DNA of 64,000 nucleotides from positions 1 to 64,000 of the forward strand of contig CALNHX010002992.1 in the NCBI GenBank assembly GCA_940337035.1. The letters are read 5' to 3'. The notes beneath the pieces were generated by a model. That model was not told the origin of the DNA, did no database searches, and saw only the letters and a program-made list of their open reading frames with translations. The position numbers and the translations under genes were made by a program. Shown in pieces: positions 6,989 to 18,733 of this stretch (positions within the stretch are counted from its first letter, which is position 1; every line of letters starts with the position of its first letter). Source of the stretch: Agriotes lineatus (Eukaryota; Arthropoda; Insecta; Coleoptera; Elateridae).

Positions 6989-8927
6989 CTATTTAGCGAG
7001 CTTACTATTGGCATTTAGAAATAGCAACATTTTGGTTTTTCTACTGCTGAGACGACTTCTTCGATCAGAGATCACTAGGCCAGCTTTAGAAAATAATCTT
7101 TCGCATGGCACGGATGTACAAATGGCACCGAGACGTTCTTGAGCCACTAAGGCAAGATGCGGAAATAAAAACGTATTTTCTCTCCACCATTTTAATGGAT
7201 CTTCTTGGCGTGGTACTATCTCACTCTCTACAAATCTTTGTACTTCGACGATAGCTCTAGACGAAGCAGTTCCACGTGGTTGAAAATTGCTGTGATTTTG
7301 TCAAAATTACTCCATACTAACAATTCTTCCTCGGCATTTGTTCCTTCCCCAGGATTAGCAGATCCTACAGCTTCAGAAACTTCCAAACGTTCAGTACTTA
7401 TACGTGTAGGTCCAGGTTCCATTGTAAATTTTTCTGCAACTGCAGTAATAAGTATTTTCTTGGCACTTTCAGCGTTTCTGTTATCACTAAAGGCTATTTG
7501 CTTAAATCGAGGGTCTAAAAAAGTGCAGAGAGAAAGCGTGTTACTATTCTTCACCCTACCTAACCTTTCTTCCAATCCGCTTTGAAATGTTTTTAGCACA
7601 TTCTTAACTGACACTAAAAAGGTTTTACCAGCCATCGTTCTATAAACGACTTTTAGTCCATTCACTAAAGTAATGACTATCGACGCAGTTAAATAATTTT
7701 GACCGGAAATCATTTTCGTAACGGATTCAAATGGCTTCAAAATTTGACAAAGCTCACGTAGAAGTTGCCACTGAACCGCAGTTAGGCGATTTATTTCTAG
7801 ATCGGTTGAAGACAAAGCTAATGTTGTCCTTAACGCATCTTCTAGTTTTATAAACCTGGTGATCATGTATAATGTGGAATTCCATCTCGTTGGCACGTCT
7901 TGCAAAAGTTTCAGTGGGACATTGTTTCCTTGATTACGTTGATATTCCAACAACTTCTCAGTCGATAAATGGCTTCTTTTGAAATGCGCAACAATAGTTT
8001 TAACTTTATTGATAATGCTTTGCACTTCCGTTCCTTCAGTCCATCGTTGACTATTAAATTTATGGTGTGAGCAAAACAACCGAAAAACTTATACTTCAAT
8101 TCTTTCTGAATTGCTCCTTTTATATTCGCCGCATTATCAGATACAGCTAATAAAATCTTATTGTCCAATTTCCAATCTACCAAAATTCTTTTTATTACTT
8201 TTGCTAGATTAACTGAAGTATGCTGTCCACTCACACTCAGAGATGAGCATTCCAAAAGAACGGACTGTAAGTTAAATGTATCTATAAAATGTGCTGTCAC
8301 CTCAATATAACTTTCGTTATTTATGGAAGACCAGCAATCTGTTGTTATGCAAATTTTTTTGCTTCTTTCAAAATATCTTGTGTTCTTTGAATACACTGTT
8401 CATATAGTGCAGGTATTAAAGTTCGAGATATCGTATGCGTACTAGGTAGTACATATGACGGATTTAGAGCTGCTACAAATTCTCGAAAATCTGGTTCTTC
8501 AACAATTCGAAAAGGTTGGTAGGTCTGCGCAAATAAATCCAACAGCTTTTTGTCAATATTTTGTTTACCTTTTGGCGTTATCTTTTTAGGAATACATGTT
8601 AATATATTTGTTTGTTTTTTGCGACGTGATGGTGCAGTAGGAGGAGGTGATACCTGTGCAGAAGTAGATGGAGTCGTTCTAAAAAAATACACAAGTCCCT
8701 TACAAAGTTACAGTTATGTAGAAACAAAATAAACTTACCACTTGAACTTGTAATGTATTTAGTGATACTGTCGGGTGCCTACTCAACATGTGTTTTTTTA
8801 AATTAGAAGTGCTGGTTCTATAGGATAATTTTAGAGAACATATGTTGCAGTTAGCAAAACACTCATCTATTTCTGTGGAGAAATTCCATATGCCACTAAT
8901 TTTCCTCCGCTTATTAGCACCAGACAT
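6989..8927 (-). pseudogene. hAT transposase, ZBED type (broken)
   Basis: Read on the minus strand, pieces in three frames form one hAT transposase: BED zinc finger (8927-8739, C-x2-C in FANCNICSLKL and H-x4-H in LKKHMLSRH), a likely 60-base intron (8679-8738, GTAAGT...TTTTTTAG), a helical region, the RNase-H-like core (ICITTDCWSSINNESYI, then AVSDNAANIKGAI and VPTRWNSTLYM), and the C-terminal dimerisation domain (SVPCERLFSKAG, then SRLSSRKTKMLL) ending at 6989-6991. Frame breaks lie near 8355 (A7 run), near 8040-8060 and near 7285. The encoded enzyme would not be made, so this is a relic, though not an old one. Confidence 0.88.
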
Positions 8928-9377
8928 GTTTCATTCAATTTAAATATAAAGTGCGCAACGTTTCGTTATCGTTAGTACACCTACACGGACGGAGCTACGC
9001 GAACGAAAGAAAGAATATGTAAATGACATAAAGATACAACGTATAGATAGAGACAGAAATACGTATTCTGTACGAAACGCAGTCTGACTCACTCAACCAG
9101 TCACAGCCAGCAAGCGGTGCGCGTGCGTGCGCCGTGCAGACAGGCAAACACACACAATAACAATACCTAATACCTACCTAGTACCTAACAGCGGACGGAA
9201 TTCACGGAATCACAGTTATCTTTCTCTCGCTGCTTACAAAGTGAGAGCTCGAGGGTAGAAAGCTGATACTGTGAAAAGCGCAATCACAGTTTAATTTTAG
9301 GTTGGATCACAGGTCGTGATTGTGACTATACAATATCAGTAATTAAATCACAGTCAGTGAATATCTGCTCATCTCTA
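6989..9377 (-). mobile_element. hAT element (partial bounds)
   Basis: The right end at 9377 has the hAT-like terminus TAGAGATGAGC (minus strand) and a subterminal region 9190-9370 with repeated ATCACAG/CTGTGAT motifs and a CpG-rich 5' leader. The matching left terminus and an 8-bp target duplication were searched for by eye and not found, so the left boundary is only the end of the coding relic. Confidence 0.55.
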
Positions 9378-9485
9378 GTATAAGTGCTTTTAACAGGATC
9401 GAGATTGACTATGTTTGATGGTTAATTAAATCGCTTTACTACGTCATCGGATAAATAAAATGTTTGACCTTCAGTCAAAGCAAGT
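9378..9485 (-). pseudogene. P-element/THAP9-like transposase relic, fragment after the LTR
   Basis: On the minus strand these bases read ALTEGQTFYLSDDVVKRFN, one stop, then PSNIVNLDPVKSTY. This is the segment of P-type transposases that follows the PHVFKNMR motif. It directly continues the fragment at 11703-11950 once the LTR and one copy of the 4-bp target are removed, which shows both are one former gene. Confidence 0.8.
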
Positions 9486-11698
9486 TGTTACGGTCTTGAA
9501 CTGACTTTACGACACCGCACCGGCTCATACATAAACGAAACGGCCGGCGCGTGCCGTAATGGACGAAATCGGGACGAAAGTTCTCCTAGGCCGCTACCCA
9601 GCCTCAACAAGATAGGCCGGCTAGACTTTCAGTGGAGTTGGGCGGGTTCTTAACGAGATTATCTAAGGGTAATGGCCAGAGGGTCGGTAAATAACGGTAA
9701 AATAAAGAGGGCGCCACCAAGCCTGTCTTAACCCGAATAACCGGGTCTGGGCGGTTAGATGGGGCGAAGTATTCAAGACACTCCGTCGATAGGGGTACTC
9801 GTGAATTATAAACTCACACAACGATTTCGTCATGGTAAAAATACTTAGATCATGAAGTGGGGCTCTTTCAGCCACGGCAATGTCACCACCAAGCTTACCT
9901 GCACACTCTGATCTCACTGGCCCCACCGTACATTTATCTTCTCAATGATGGGCGCACGCTGAAACAGAACATGCACAAGTCGACCAAGAATAAAGCGTCT
10001 CTTAATTAGATAAGCGTCTATTATTCAATTCTTACATTGGGGCAGCAAAGCGTGCCGCAAACATTGGGTTAATTCTTATAAATAAGCATCAGCTGATGGG
10101 CGCACTACTGTTACTAAACAACACCCATAACTGTACAAAATCAAGAGCAGTTTGACATATGAGTCCCACAAAGGGACCGTTTGTTCATAAAAATCGAGTT
10201 ATGCAACAGCAAAGGCGACGCGAACAGCGTAGCTGTCGGCAGAATCCGGCGCCGCAAAGAGATGCGGCGAATTAGTTAGAAACCCAATTCGCAAGGCAAA
10301 AAGGGGGCCGCGTTACTGCGATATATTTGGCCGAAAAGGGGGCTTACATAGCCTAACGCCCGCAGGCGAATTTAGAATATGACACAGCTGGTGCTACGCC
10401 GCCCAAGCGATCGATAACTTCGTGTAACACTCAACGAGCCGAACACGACGCCGTTGCTAACATACGAAAGGTCTCGGACAAAACTTGGCAAATATGGCAC
10501 CACCCTGATAAGAAGTGATCTGGGTCACATGATAATTTGGGCAAACACAGCAAAGCCCAAGTGAGGGAAGTGATTAGGTTAAAAACGAGCGACGCCACTT
10601 CGCGACAACAATTTAAGATGCGAAGGGTACATTTTTAACGGTGCACATGATTTCACATCAAGTTCGCGCACATGCAATTTTACTGCGACCAAACTGGCGA
10701 TGCCGCCTTACAGCACGTATGCCAAGAGTTCAGCAATTATTCACATGGTTAGGCGCAAAGCTCGCGCACAAGTAGTTAGTTACATGGAGTACCGCGGCAC
10801 ACATATACGCCCCCGCGAAGCGAGCGTACAAGCGGAAGCAACACCGCAACAATGGTTATGATTAAATGGTTACAAATACCTTAGTTTTATTGGTGACGGC
10901 CCAAGAGATCGGCATGCGGTCCAGCTGGCGGGAAACAGGTTGCCTGTGGCAATTAATTCGCCGCTAAAACGGCCGACGGTGTGAATGGTCTGGATGCGCC
11001 TAAAATGGCGACAAAGGCTGGCGCTTCAACAAATGCCGCTACGACGGCGAAGCTAGCCCAATCATGTCCTACCTCAACGGGATCCTCGCACAACGAGCTA
11101 AAGGGAACACTCCCTTACGTGACGACGTAGAACCGGGCATGGAATTCCATCACACCTACGCCTTGGCGTAATAAGATCGCCGCTAAACGACACACACCTC
11201 CCTTGTTGGCGGCTTTACTCCGACTCTTCAAAGGCGAAATAGTTTGTGTAACACACTGGCTGAAGCAACACAGAAAAACATAAAGGAAAAGGGCTAAAGA
11301 AACACGTCGCCGTAACGGCACAAATGGAAGAGGCGGCACCCCACGGCTGAGCCCGGGGCGCCGCCGCCCGACTTCAAAATTAACCCGACTGCAGCAACTG
11401 TTCTGATCGACGGAATGTGACGAAACCCCGCGTCCCCACGCTACAATTTAGCGGGAAGCTGGCGTCACCACGTGACTATATCGCGGCAGCCAATCGCGAG
11501 GCGACAATGTGAAACACGCGCTCACAAGGGCGGTCCACAAGAACCAAGCGTGTCTACATAAAGGATGGCCTGAATCAAATGTGCGGAAGATGAGATTGTA
11601 CTTGTGCGCAAAAATTGAAAATGGTTTTAAAATAGCAACAAGTTGCCCTAAAGGCGTGAAATGCAATTAAGCATCTACAACAGCAAAATGACTTAACA
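9486..11698. mobile_element. solo LTR, 2.2 kb, CpG-rich, with 4-bp target duplication
   Basis: The block starts TGTTACGG and ends ACTTAACA, so the outer five bases TGTTA/TAACA are inverted and the TG...CA rule holds. It is flanked by AAGT at 9482-9485 and 11699-11702. The interrupted P-type transposase frame resumes exactly across the junction, which proves insertion. The inside has clearly higher GC and CpG than its surroundings and no ORF beyond 90 codons. The best reading is a solo LTR left by recombination of a long-LTR retrotransposon; the family cannot be named. No internal coding copy is in the window. Confidence 0.75.
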
Positions 11699-11950
11699 AA
11701 GTCTCATATTTTTAAATACATGGGGTGAATCTGGCAGAAAATTAAATTTTTCTGGTTTTTCACCAGAGCAGGGATGCGTACAGGAATTCTTTATTTTGGA
11801 GTATCTGGAGCAATTTATGCCAGTCAAACGCCACAATGCTTGATTTTGAGTGCCCATATCAGTCACCACTGCACATATGTTAAACCCAATTTCGCTACAC
11901 TTTTTTATGATCTCGGTAACCGTTGTATTGGTTTCACTTCATGATTGATT
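11699..11950 (-). pseudogene. P-element/THAP9-like transposase relic, fragment before the LTR
   Basis: The minus strand reads TEIIKKCSEIGFNICAVVTD, then MGTQNQALWRLTGI and FLPDSPHVFKNMR. The VTDMGTQNQALW and PHVFKN motifs mark the RNase-H-like core of P-element/THAP9 transposases. The upstream part (THAP domain) is not found; the relic meets the tail of an old pogo gene near 11950. No stop lies inside this short piece. Confidence 0.85.
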
Positions 11951-11959
11951 AATATATGA

Positions 11960-13196
11960 AAATTTATAAATAAATTTCATTCATGTTCCGATACGTCTGT
12001 CGAGTCGAACGAATTGTTCACTCCACTAGTTTTTTCGTTGCCGGAATCGTTAAAAGTCACTATCAGATGATACTTCACTGACATTGTCTTCAGGTCTTTT
12101 AATATGTGGCAACGCATGCATTTTCTGTATACTGAAAGACATTTGTTTGTTTCTACCTGGTTGTCAAACCCGCAAGCATAAAAACTAAAGCATGCGTTCC
12201 GAGTTTATCTTCTGAAGCCTTTTCTCCTGCAGCAGAAATTGTAGGTCTACCTATCTGAATTGGGTCTGCCCGTTGTAGATGATGCCAGAAAGTCATCTTA
12301 GTTAAAAACTAATGTGTTAACGGGCAGGAGAAAATCCTTTGATGATGTTTGCTGATTGGAGGAAAGGTTCATACGTTAATTTAGTAATAATTTTGATCTT
12401 AATTGGTTTTCTTGGATTTGCAACTAGGTAGTCGTTGAAAGACGTTTTACAATTTGCCTGGGATGGACCAGAGACACAAATACCCAACGGTTGCATCCGA
12501 TGGGAACAGTGTGGCGGGCTGCGGGAATGAAAGTAGAACCATCCCATTGTCTGAGCAGTAACTAATAGCTTTTAAAATTGTATGGGTTACATGATTATCT
12601 AAAATAATCAATATTGGGTTATCTGAACTACAACTTCTGTGTTTTTGCATATGTTGAAGTAACTTTAGAAAAAACTCAGACGTCTATATAACCACTGTTT
12701 GAGCAAAAAAAAGGGGTTCGCACCTGGGTACGAACCATACAAATATTCATCTTTGATGCGCTGTCGAGGATAGATCTAAATTGGAGGAAAATATATCCCA
12801 GCTGCCGAGATAATGCAGCACATTATCACGTCTTCACCCCGTTCACCTGAAACCGTTTGGCCTACTTGCTTTGGCCCACTAGGAGCCATAACTTTTGGTG
12901 TTTGCACCACTGTGGATATTCCAGTTTCATCAACATTAAAAATCCGTTGAGGAGGAAAGTGATATCTTTCTTGGACTTCTGAACTAATTTCTAAAATATA
13001 AGTCCACATTAAATTTGTTAAAGGCAGTTGCTCGGGCTTGACTTCGTATTTTCTGGTTTCCTATATGACAAATTATTATGCCTAGCTATAAACGAAGCCA
13101 TCCAATCTCTTCCAGTCATCATTGTTATCTCCCATTTCTGTGGAATCTTCTTGTTCAAATAGCTTGCGTACTCATATGCCAATTTGCGCGTATGGT
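11960..13196 (-). pseudogene. pogo/Tigger-type transposase relic 1 (older), C-terminal part
   Basis: Minus-strand fragments in several frames show a CENP-B-type DNA-binding region (RKLAYEYASYLNKKIPQKW, then GRDWMASFIARHNNLSYRKPE), the catalytic ADE-like segment IFNVDETGIS with GERGEDVIMCCIISAAG (12776-13009), the second catalytic area LIILDNHVTHT (12447-12650) and an acidic tail ending GVNNSFDSTDVSEHE near 11970. Many stops and shifts show age. The gene continues at 16803-17170 on the other side of a younger pogo insertion. Confidence 0.82.
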
Positions 13197-13532
13197 TAGG
13201 GGAAATATGGGGAATACCGACCACTTAAGGGAAATAATTAATATACAATTTATCAAACTAGCTGGAATTTAAAACTTATTTTGTGCAAAATGTAACAAAG
13301 TACAATTATAGAAGACTAAGAAAAGGCGGAAACATAGATATGAAACAAAATAAAAAAATTATTTCAAAAACATTACAAAATGAAAATGATCGGTATTACC
13401 CTACCTATTCGGGTAATATCGACCATACTTGCACTTGAAAAAATATCTCTCATTGACAAAATATCAATGGAACAAAGATGTCAAACATGCATGGTAACTT
13501 TAAACATATAACATGAAAGCTGTGTAAGTGAT

Positions 13533-16335
13533 TTATGGCTGACAAAAATGACAAATATACACTTGGATGATCTCCACGCCTGCACATTCGGTATGTGATG
13601 ATTTTCCACAAAGGCAGGTCACCCACCACTCAATTATCCTTGCCGAATTCCTCGCATACGATGCAAGGGTCCGTGGCCTCTTCCAAATGCCTCTTCTTTC
13701 TATTTGGCTTGTCCTTGTTTTTCTCTGGTTCGTCATCTCTCACTAATTTTCGATTTGTTCCTTTTGATTTCGCCAGTTCCATTTTTTTTTACTTTTGCGT
13801 CTTCTTTTTTCTCTAATTCTTCTTTATTTGGTGTCACGGTAAATAATTGAGAACGTGTTTTCTTGCCCTTTTCCTAGCTGGACCTTAAAAACCGGGGAGT
13901 AGGCTGAAGGTCTTCAAATGACACATTCATTCTCATGCTTTTTTCTAAGTCATTATCGCTATCCTGATCTGTATAGTAAACTACACTAGCGTCTGATTCG
14001 CGATCGGTATCAAAATCGTTTGACATTTTATTGATAGTTTTTTGTCCTGAAATTCGCGATGGACCAGCTTCTGGCAAGTCATTGCTCGATATGTTTTCCT
14101 TGACAGTATCTTTTATCATTTTTGTTATTTTATTTGCTGTTTTATCCTTAGTTCCTACGTCTTTTTTTACACTATCCCCTTTGTTTTTGTTGTCATCTTG
14201 TCTTTGCGATTCCTCTCCCTCTATCATGGTTTCTTCAATAATGATAAATTCTTCCTCATTTATTACATCTCTGTTAATTGGAAAAATCCCTGTTGCCTCA
14301 AATCCTTTTACACCTTTTTCAATTGTTGCTGTCTTGTTGTAGGCCTTTTTGAACAGCTCGGCAATATCCGACTGGTCAATTTGCTGATAGTTTTTTGATT
14401 TAAGAAAGGAATCACACTCGCGATTGTACGCGGTTTTCAATGGTCCAAAAAAGCAAACATCGAGTGGTTGTAGTCGACGGGATGTGTGAGTAGGGATGTG
14501 CGGTACGATCCGATATTTTGAAGTACCGGTACTTTGTCTTCCGATACTCGATATTTTGTACCGGTATTTCAGTAAGCGATACAATACGATACGATTTATT
14601 TTTGGTCGGTATCGTTAGGACCGATCCAAGGTTTTGCCGCATGGGTTTCAATAACTCATCTTTTGACCATTAATTCATTTTTTTTAAATTTTTAACAAAA
14701 ACTAATGAAACAATTTCAATGAGGTTGTTTGATATTTATATTTAGTGTTCTATGGAAGTAAGGGCGAGATGGTCGAACGTCGATAACTTTCAATAAGTAA
14801 TTTTCAGCTTCTACAAACTCGACAATAAAAATTAAAACAAAATGATTTTGTTGAGCCGAAATCTTCCTGTTTAACATGTTTACGTACTACACTTCGGGTT
14901 TCGGCTGGTACAGCAAAATCGTAATTGATACATTCTAAGGAGAATGACCAATTCTGGCGGACTGAACCTTTCATGTATCACGACAAATTGTATTATAATG
15001 ATTAAATATCCAATGAAAACTTCATTATTCAGCTTAAATATTTATAACATGCTGTTTTATACAATTGTAGTGTTTATATACGTTTATGAAACTAAACTTT
15101 GTTGAAAAATATGAATGCGTTTCAGTCATGATTTTCGTGTTACTTTTTAAGTTTTTAAGCCTTATAAAAGTTTGTAGACTTTGTAATTATTTTTTGTTGA
15201 TTTTTTTATTGTTACTGCCACTATTATTGCTATAGTTTTATTTGCTGTACTAGGACTCCAATAATAAATATACCTAGAAAATATCCTGGATCGAATGTGT
15301 ACCGGTATTTCATGTACCGGTACTTTTTTTTGTATACGATACTGCTTCGAACCGATACTTTTAAATCCGTACGATACGATACCATTGTACCGGTACTTTT
15401 CGCTGTATCGAACATCCCTATGTGTGAGGTGGTAAGGTCACTATGGTTATACCATTCTCCTTGCAGAAATTGTACACTTTTAGTGTACAATGACTGCTGT
15501 GGTTATCTATTATTAATAACACTTTGTCCGTGATTGAACATTTAGTATGCCTGGCAAAATGCTGAATCCATTCAAAAAAGAGGTCTTTGTTGATCCAGCC
15601 ATTTTTTGTGAGCTCATATTTCATTCTAGCGCTTCCGAAAATGAACATGGGGGGCACATATTCTCCCGCAGCACTCACTGAACAAAGGACGGTTACCAAC
15701 TTTCCCCGTTCTCCACTTGTAATGGCACCAACTTTTCGTTGTCCTTTACACGCCAAAATTTTTCCAGGAATGTGCACAGGAGTTATACCGGTTTCGTCGG
15801 CATTGTAAATACGATTAGCAGGATAATTATAGTCTTCGAAGGCTCTAGACAAGTTAGAGAAAAAGAAGTCTACTTCTTTCTTGGTGAACGCTTTTACCCT
15901 GTTCAATGACGTGCTCTCTGGCTTTCTCAGAGATATGATAGGGTGCCTTTTCAAAAACCCATAGTACCAGTCATTACCACATATTTTTTTATCCTTGTTA
16001 AAATTATTCGGGATATTGTTGGCTTCCACATATTGAAAAGTGATCTTTTTAACTTGAAGTCTCGACATTCCATAAAACAATTTCGACATTTTAATTATAT
16101 GATTGCACAGCTCGTGCTCCTTGCCAGGGTTAAGAACTGCATGTCTTCCCAATTTCTTATTATTTTGATCGACTTTGCCTCTAAGACGGTCCTGAAGAGT
16201 ACCATAAGGTACGTGATACGTTCTAGATGCTTTTCTTATTCCCATAGATTTAGTTTGGACGGCGTTTATTGCCCGAGTCATATCTTCTAGAGACCATGAA
16301 CCCCGGTCTGTTTTTCTGTTGTACTTGAAAGGCAT
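13533..16335 (-). pseudogene. pogo/Tigger-type transposase of element 2, interrupted by a hAT MITE
   Basis: The first 302 codons (16335 to 15429) are intact: psq/CENP-B helix-turn-helix (RGSWSLEDMTRAINAV, then MGIRKASRTYHVPYGTLQDRL), a second CENP-B-like region (WYYGFLKRHPIISLRKPE) and a DDE core with YNADETGITPV and LLIIDNHSSH. After the MITE the same frame resumes at 14490 (RRLQPLDVCFFGPLK) and runs through a charged tail to a stop at 13871-13873. Beyond it the frame remains readable (KTRSQLFTVTPNKEE) for about 100 bases, and a Cys/His-rich, PHD-like end lies in shifted frames at 13533-13736. Without the MITE only one stop and a late frameshift separate it from an open gene. Confidence 0.88.
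14491..15420. mobile_element. hAT-type MITE, 930 bp, with perfect 8-bp target duplication
   Basis: Termini are TAGGGATGT...ACATCCCTA, flanked by TGTGTGAG at 14483-14490 and 15421-15428. The host pogo transposase frame is continuous when the MITE and one duplication are removed. The palindromic GTACCGGTA(C) motif occurs five times near the ends and probably marks subterminal transposase-binding sites. There is no transposase ORF inside. Confidence 0.93.
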
Positions 16336-16802
16336 TTTTACAGCATCTGAAAAAAAGAAGAATAATTATTATTAATTTCGGGTAATATCAACGGGGCTCG
16401 GGTAAGACCGACCAGCTGCGGTCGGTTGTACGCGAAAATGCATGCGTTTAAAAATAAATCACCACGGCATTATCAGATAAATGCGCTTATGTCTCCATGC
16501 GGTTTCTGCATAACAGATGCTCAAGCTAATAAATGTCATACAGATATAGGGGAAAAATCACCTTATTTTCGGAGTACTTACCTATTTTAGAACTCAAAAC
16601 AGATATAACGATTCACGTGGAAATATGTTTTAACGCACAAAATTCCACAACGATCAATCACGGCGTCACCGGCACTTGTGCTCGACAGTCTGGCCGTATA
16701 TCCATCTGCGGCGTTGCATTACACTGCAGTTGGCGCGCAATTTGAAATTAAATCGCCAGGTCGGTCTTACCCAGCTGCTCGGTATTCCCCATACTTCCCC
16801 TA

Positions 16803-17170
16803 TATGTTAGACCAAAATGAATTTTAGATGAGTGCAGGAAATATTTTACAAGTTTTTTTTCTTCTGAGCCTGAAAATAGCTGCCTGAAGCATACTTTGAT
16901 CTTTTGTCTTCAGTTACTTCACCATCTGCCACATTATTTTCGTTTCAGGAGTCATCAATGTCAAGAGATATTTTAAGACACTTATTAACACGATCATGTA
17001 ATGTTGATTATATAGACTTGCGGCATCACGAATCGAAGTATTATGTTTTATTACTGCTTCTACTGCAAGTTTTACAGTTTCTTCAGAAGCTTTAGAACCA
17101 TCGGTCTTTTTGATATAATGTCTAAGCATTCTGTAAAGGCAATTTTGCTGTACATTTTTTGTTTGAAAAA
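16803..17170 (-). pseudogene. pogo/Tigger-type transposase relic 1 (older), N-terminal part
   Basis: The minus strand reads MLRHYIKKTDGSKASEETVK then LAVEAVIKHNTSIRDAA, the psq-type helix-turn-helix start of pogo transposases, followed after frame breaks by VKYFLHSSKIHFGL. It joins the fragment at 11960-13196 across the younger pogo insertion at a TA site. Confidence 0.75.
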
Positions 17171-17206
17171 TGATAGGGTACATTTGTACAACGACTATAA
17201 ACAACA

Positions 17207-17267
17207 CGGGGCGGTGTCGGACAGTCCGAAACTGTCCCGCAAAGCTTGTCCGATTCTGCCCCAGCAT
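17207..17267. repeat. short inverted repeat
   Basis: GGGGCGGTGTCGGACA and TGTCCGATTCTGCCCC face each other over about 30 bases (13 of 16 pairs). It sits just upstream of the older pogo start and could be a terminus of that element or a tiny MITE. Confidence 0.5.
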
Positions 17268-17399
17268 GTATTATTTTAAATAGTGGGTACTACTACTGAT
17301 ACTAATTTGAAAACTTCAGTACAACATTCGCATTTTTTTTTAAATCTCTGCCCGCTTTTTATGAATATTTATGGATTTGGAGGATATATCACCTAAAGT

Positions 17400-18560
17400 T
17401 ATTACATTTTGATGCCTATTTCTTTATATAATTTATCTGCATCAATTCCCTCCTCCATTTTCAAAACATTTGTGAGCTTTTCAAAATCTTTAAAAGCAAG
17501 TTCTTCTTTTTAGTTTAGAAAATCAAAATACTGGAAAACTGATTCTTGAGTGTTATAGTACTTGCATAAGTAATTAATGGAACGACTGAAAAAATCTAGG
17601 GATTGTGTTTCGAATTTAGCCTTTTTATCACGTTCTAGAGTTTTAATCTTTAATCCTACGTTCTAACTGTAATTTTAATTTTTTCCATTATATTGTGAAG
17701 GTCTATTGAATTTGTATCTTCATTTTCTAAAGTTAAAATTGTCTGAAACAGCAAAGATACGTTCTGTACAAAATATATAGTATACATAAAGGCAATGAAT
17801 CTTCATCATCGTCTTTAAAGGTTTCTAGAATAATATTTGAACAGCTATCTTCTTTTTCAGACGAAAATATGGCCTTGTGCCAGGCCAAGACTTTAGTAAG
17901 CGATCTATAGCTGGATGCAAAGAAAGCCAGCGCGTAGGAGCATGCGTTAACAATTTGCAATATTCTAAAACAACGAATTCAAAAAAGGATTTTAACGTTT
18001 CAATTCGTTTGGCGGATGATGAGAATTCATTATCAGTTTTAATTACAACTAATGCGACATCATACCTAAAAGCTTTATTAGCAATTTTTACGGAATTGTT
18101 TATTACTTTACACAAACAGTTCGATTTAACAATTCTCATGTTAGTTTCAATAAGTTTCGTATGAACAGAAAATTTTTTGTCACAATTTACAGCAGCATTA
18201 TCTGCCGAAAAACATGTCACTAAATTTACATTCAAATTATCTTTTGTGAGAATATTCATAATATTTTCATATTTTTTTTCACTTGTTTCATGAGGACTTT
18301 CAAAGAATTCTAGCAATTTTTCCCAAATACCTTTCTTTTTTAAATATTTACCTGAGATCGGACAGTATTTGCGATTTTTACTATTAGACGTATCAGTGCT
18401 AATTGAAAAAAGGCATTATTTATATCATTAAGCACCGATTCATTGACTTAAATAATTTAAGTGATGGTAAACAGTACATATTTCTGCAAGAGCCACGAGG
18501 TTTTCTTCAGCATTATTTGTTTTTCCATCTATCAGATATTCCGATAGAGCGTTCCACATG
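17400..18560 (-). pseudogene. hAT-family transposase relic
   Basis: A 163-codon frame (17825-18316) contains VTCFSADNAAVNCDKKFSVH and LLTHAPTRWLSLHPAIDRL then KSWPGTRPYF, the RNase-H core and the conserved PTRWLS motif of a hAT subgroup. Upstream (18320-18420) LSISTDTSNSKNRK fits the same family and downstream (17400-17760) broken frames show helical sequence such as FDFLN and DADKLYKEIGIKM. Stops and shifts show it is dead. No zinc finger end or TIR was found. Confidence 0.78.
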
Positions 18561-18644
18561 TTATTCAAAGAACTTCTGAGAGATGAAAACCCATTTTTAG
18601 AATATTTTCGCATTTCAGTAGATAAAGTTAATCAACTATTAAAT

Positions 18645-18733
18645 TTGAGATAAAGGACGAGATACGAAAAATCGATACAACTGTCCAAAAAGCTGTTTCT
18701 CCTGGAGAAAGGCTTGCTGTAACCTTAAGGTAG
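18645..18733 (+). pseudogene. fragment of a Harbinger (HARBI1-like) transposase exon
   Basis: The plus strand reads DEIRKIDTTVQKAVSPGERLAVTLR, then AAGGTAGAAG, a possible splice donor. The SPxERLAVTLR motif starts the catalytic domain of many PIF/Harbinger transposases. No further exon was found, so this is a stray fragment. Confidence 0.55.

Larger units (their letters stand above)
13199..16800 (-). mobile_element. pogo/Tigger-type DNA transposon 2 (younger) inserted in relic 1
   Basis: The left end begins GGGGAAATATGGGGAATACC (13199) and the right end, reversed, begins GGGGAAGTATGGGGAATACC (16800). TA lies on both sides (13197-13198 and 16801-16802), the target duplication of the pogo group. 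Internal subterminal repeats GGTCGGTATTACCC/GGTCGGTCTTACCC occur near both ends. The surrounding older pogo frame resumes across the insertion. The element is 3.6 kb including a 930-bp MITE, about 2.7 kb without it. Confidence 0.88.

Noticed and set aside
9663..11666. ORFs of 70-90 codons inside the solo LTR
   Set aside because: Short, GC-rich frames without motifs; expected by chance in that composition.
9486..11698. GC-rich block as a CpG-island promoter or rDNA
   Set aside because: TG...CA ends, AAGT duplications and frame continuity of the interrupted gene identify it as an inserted LTR-like unit.
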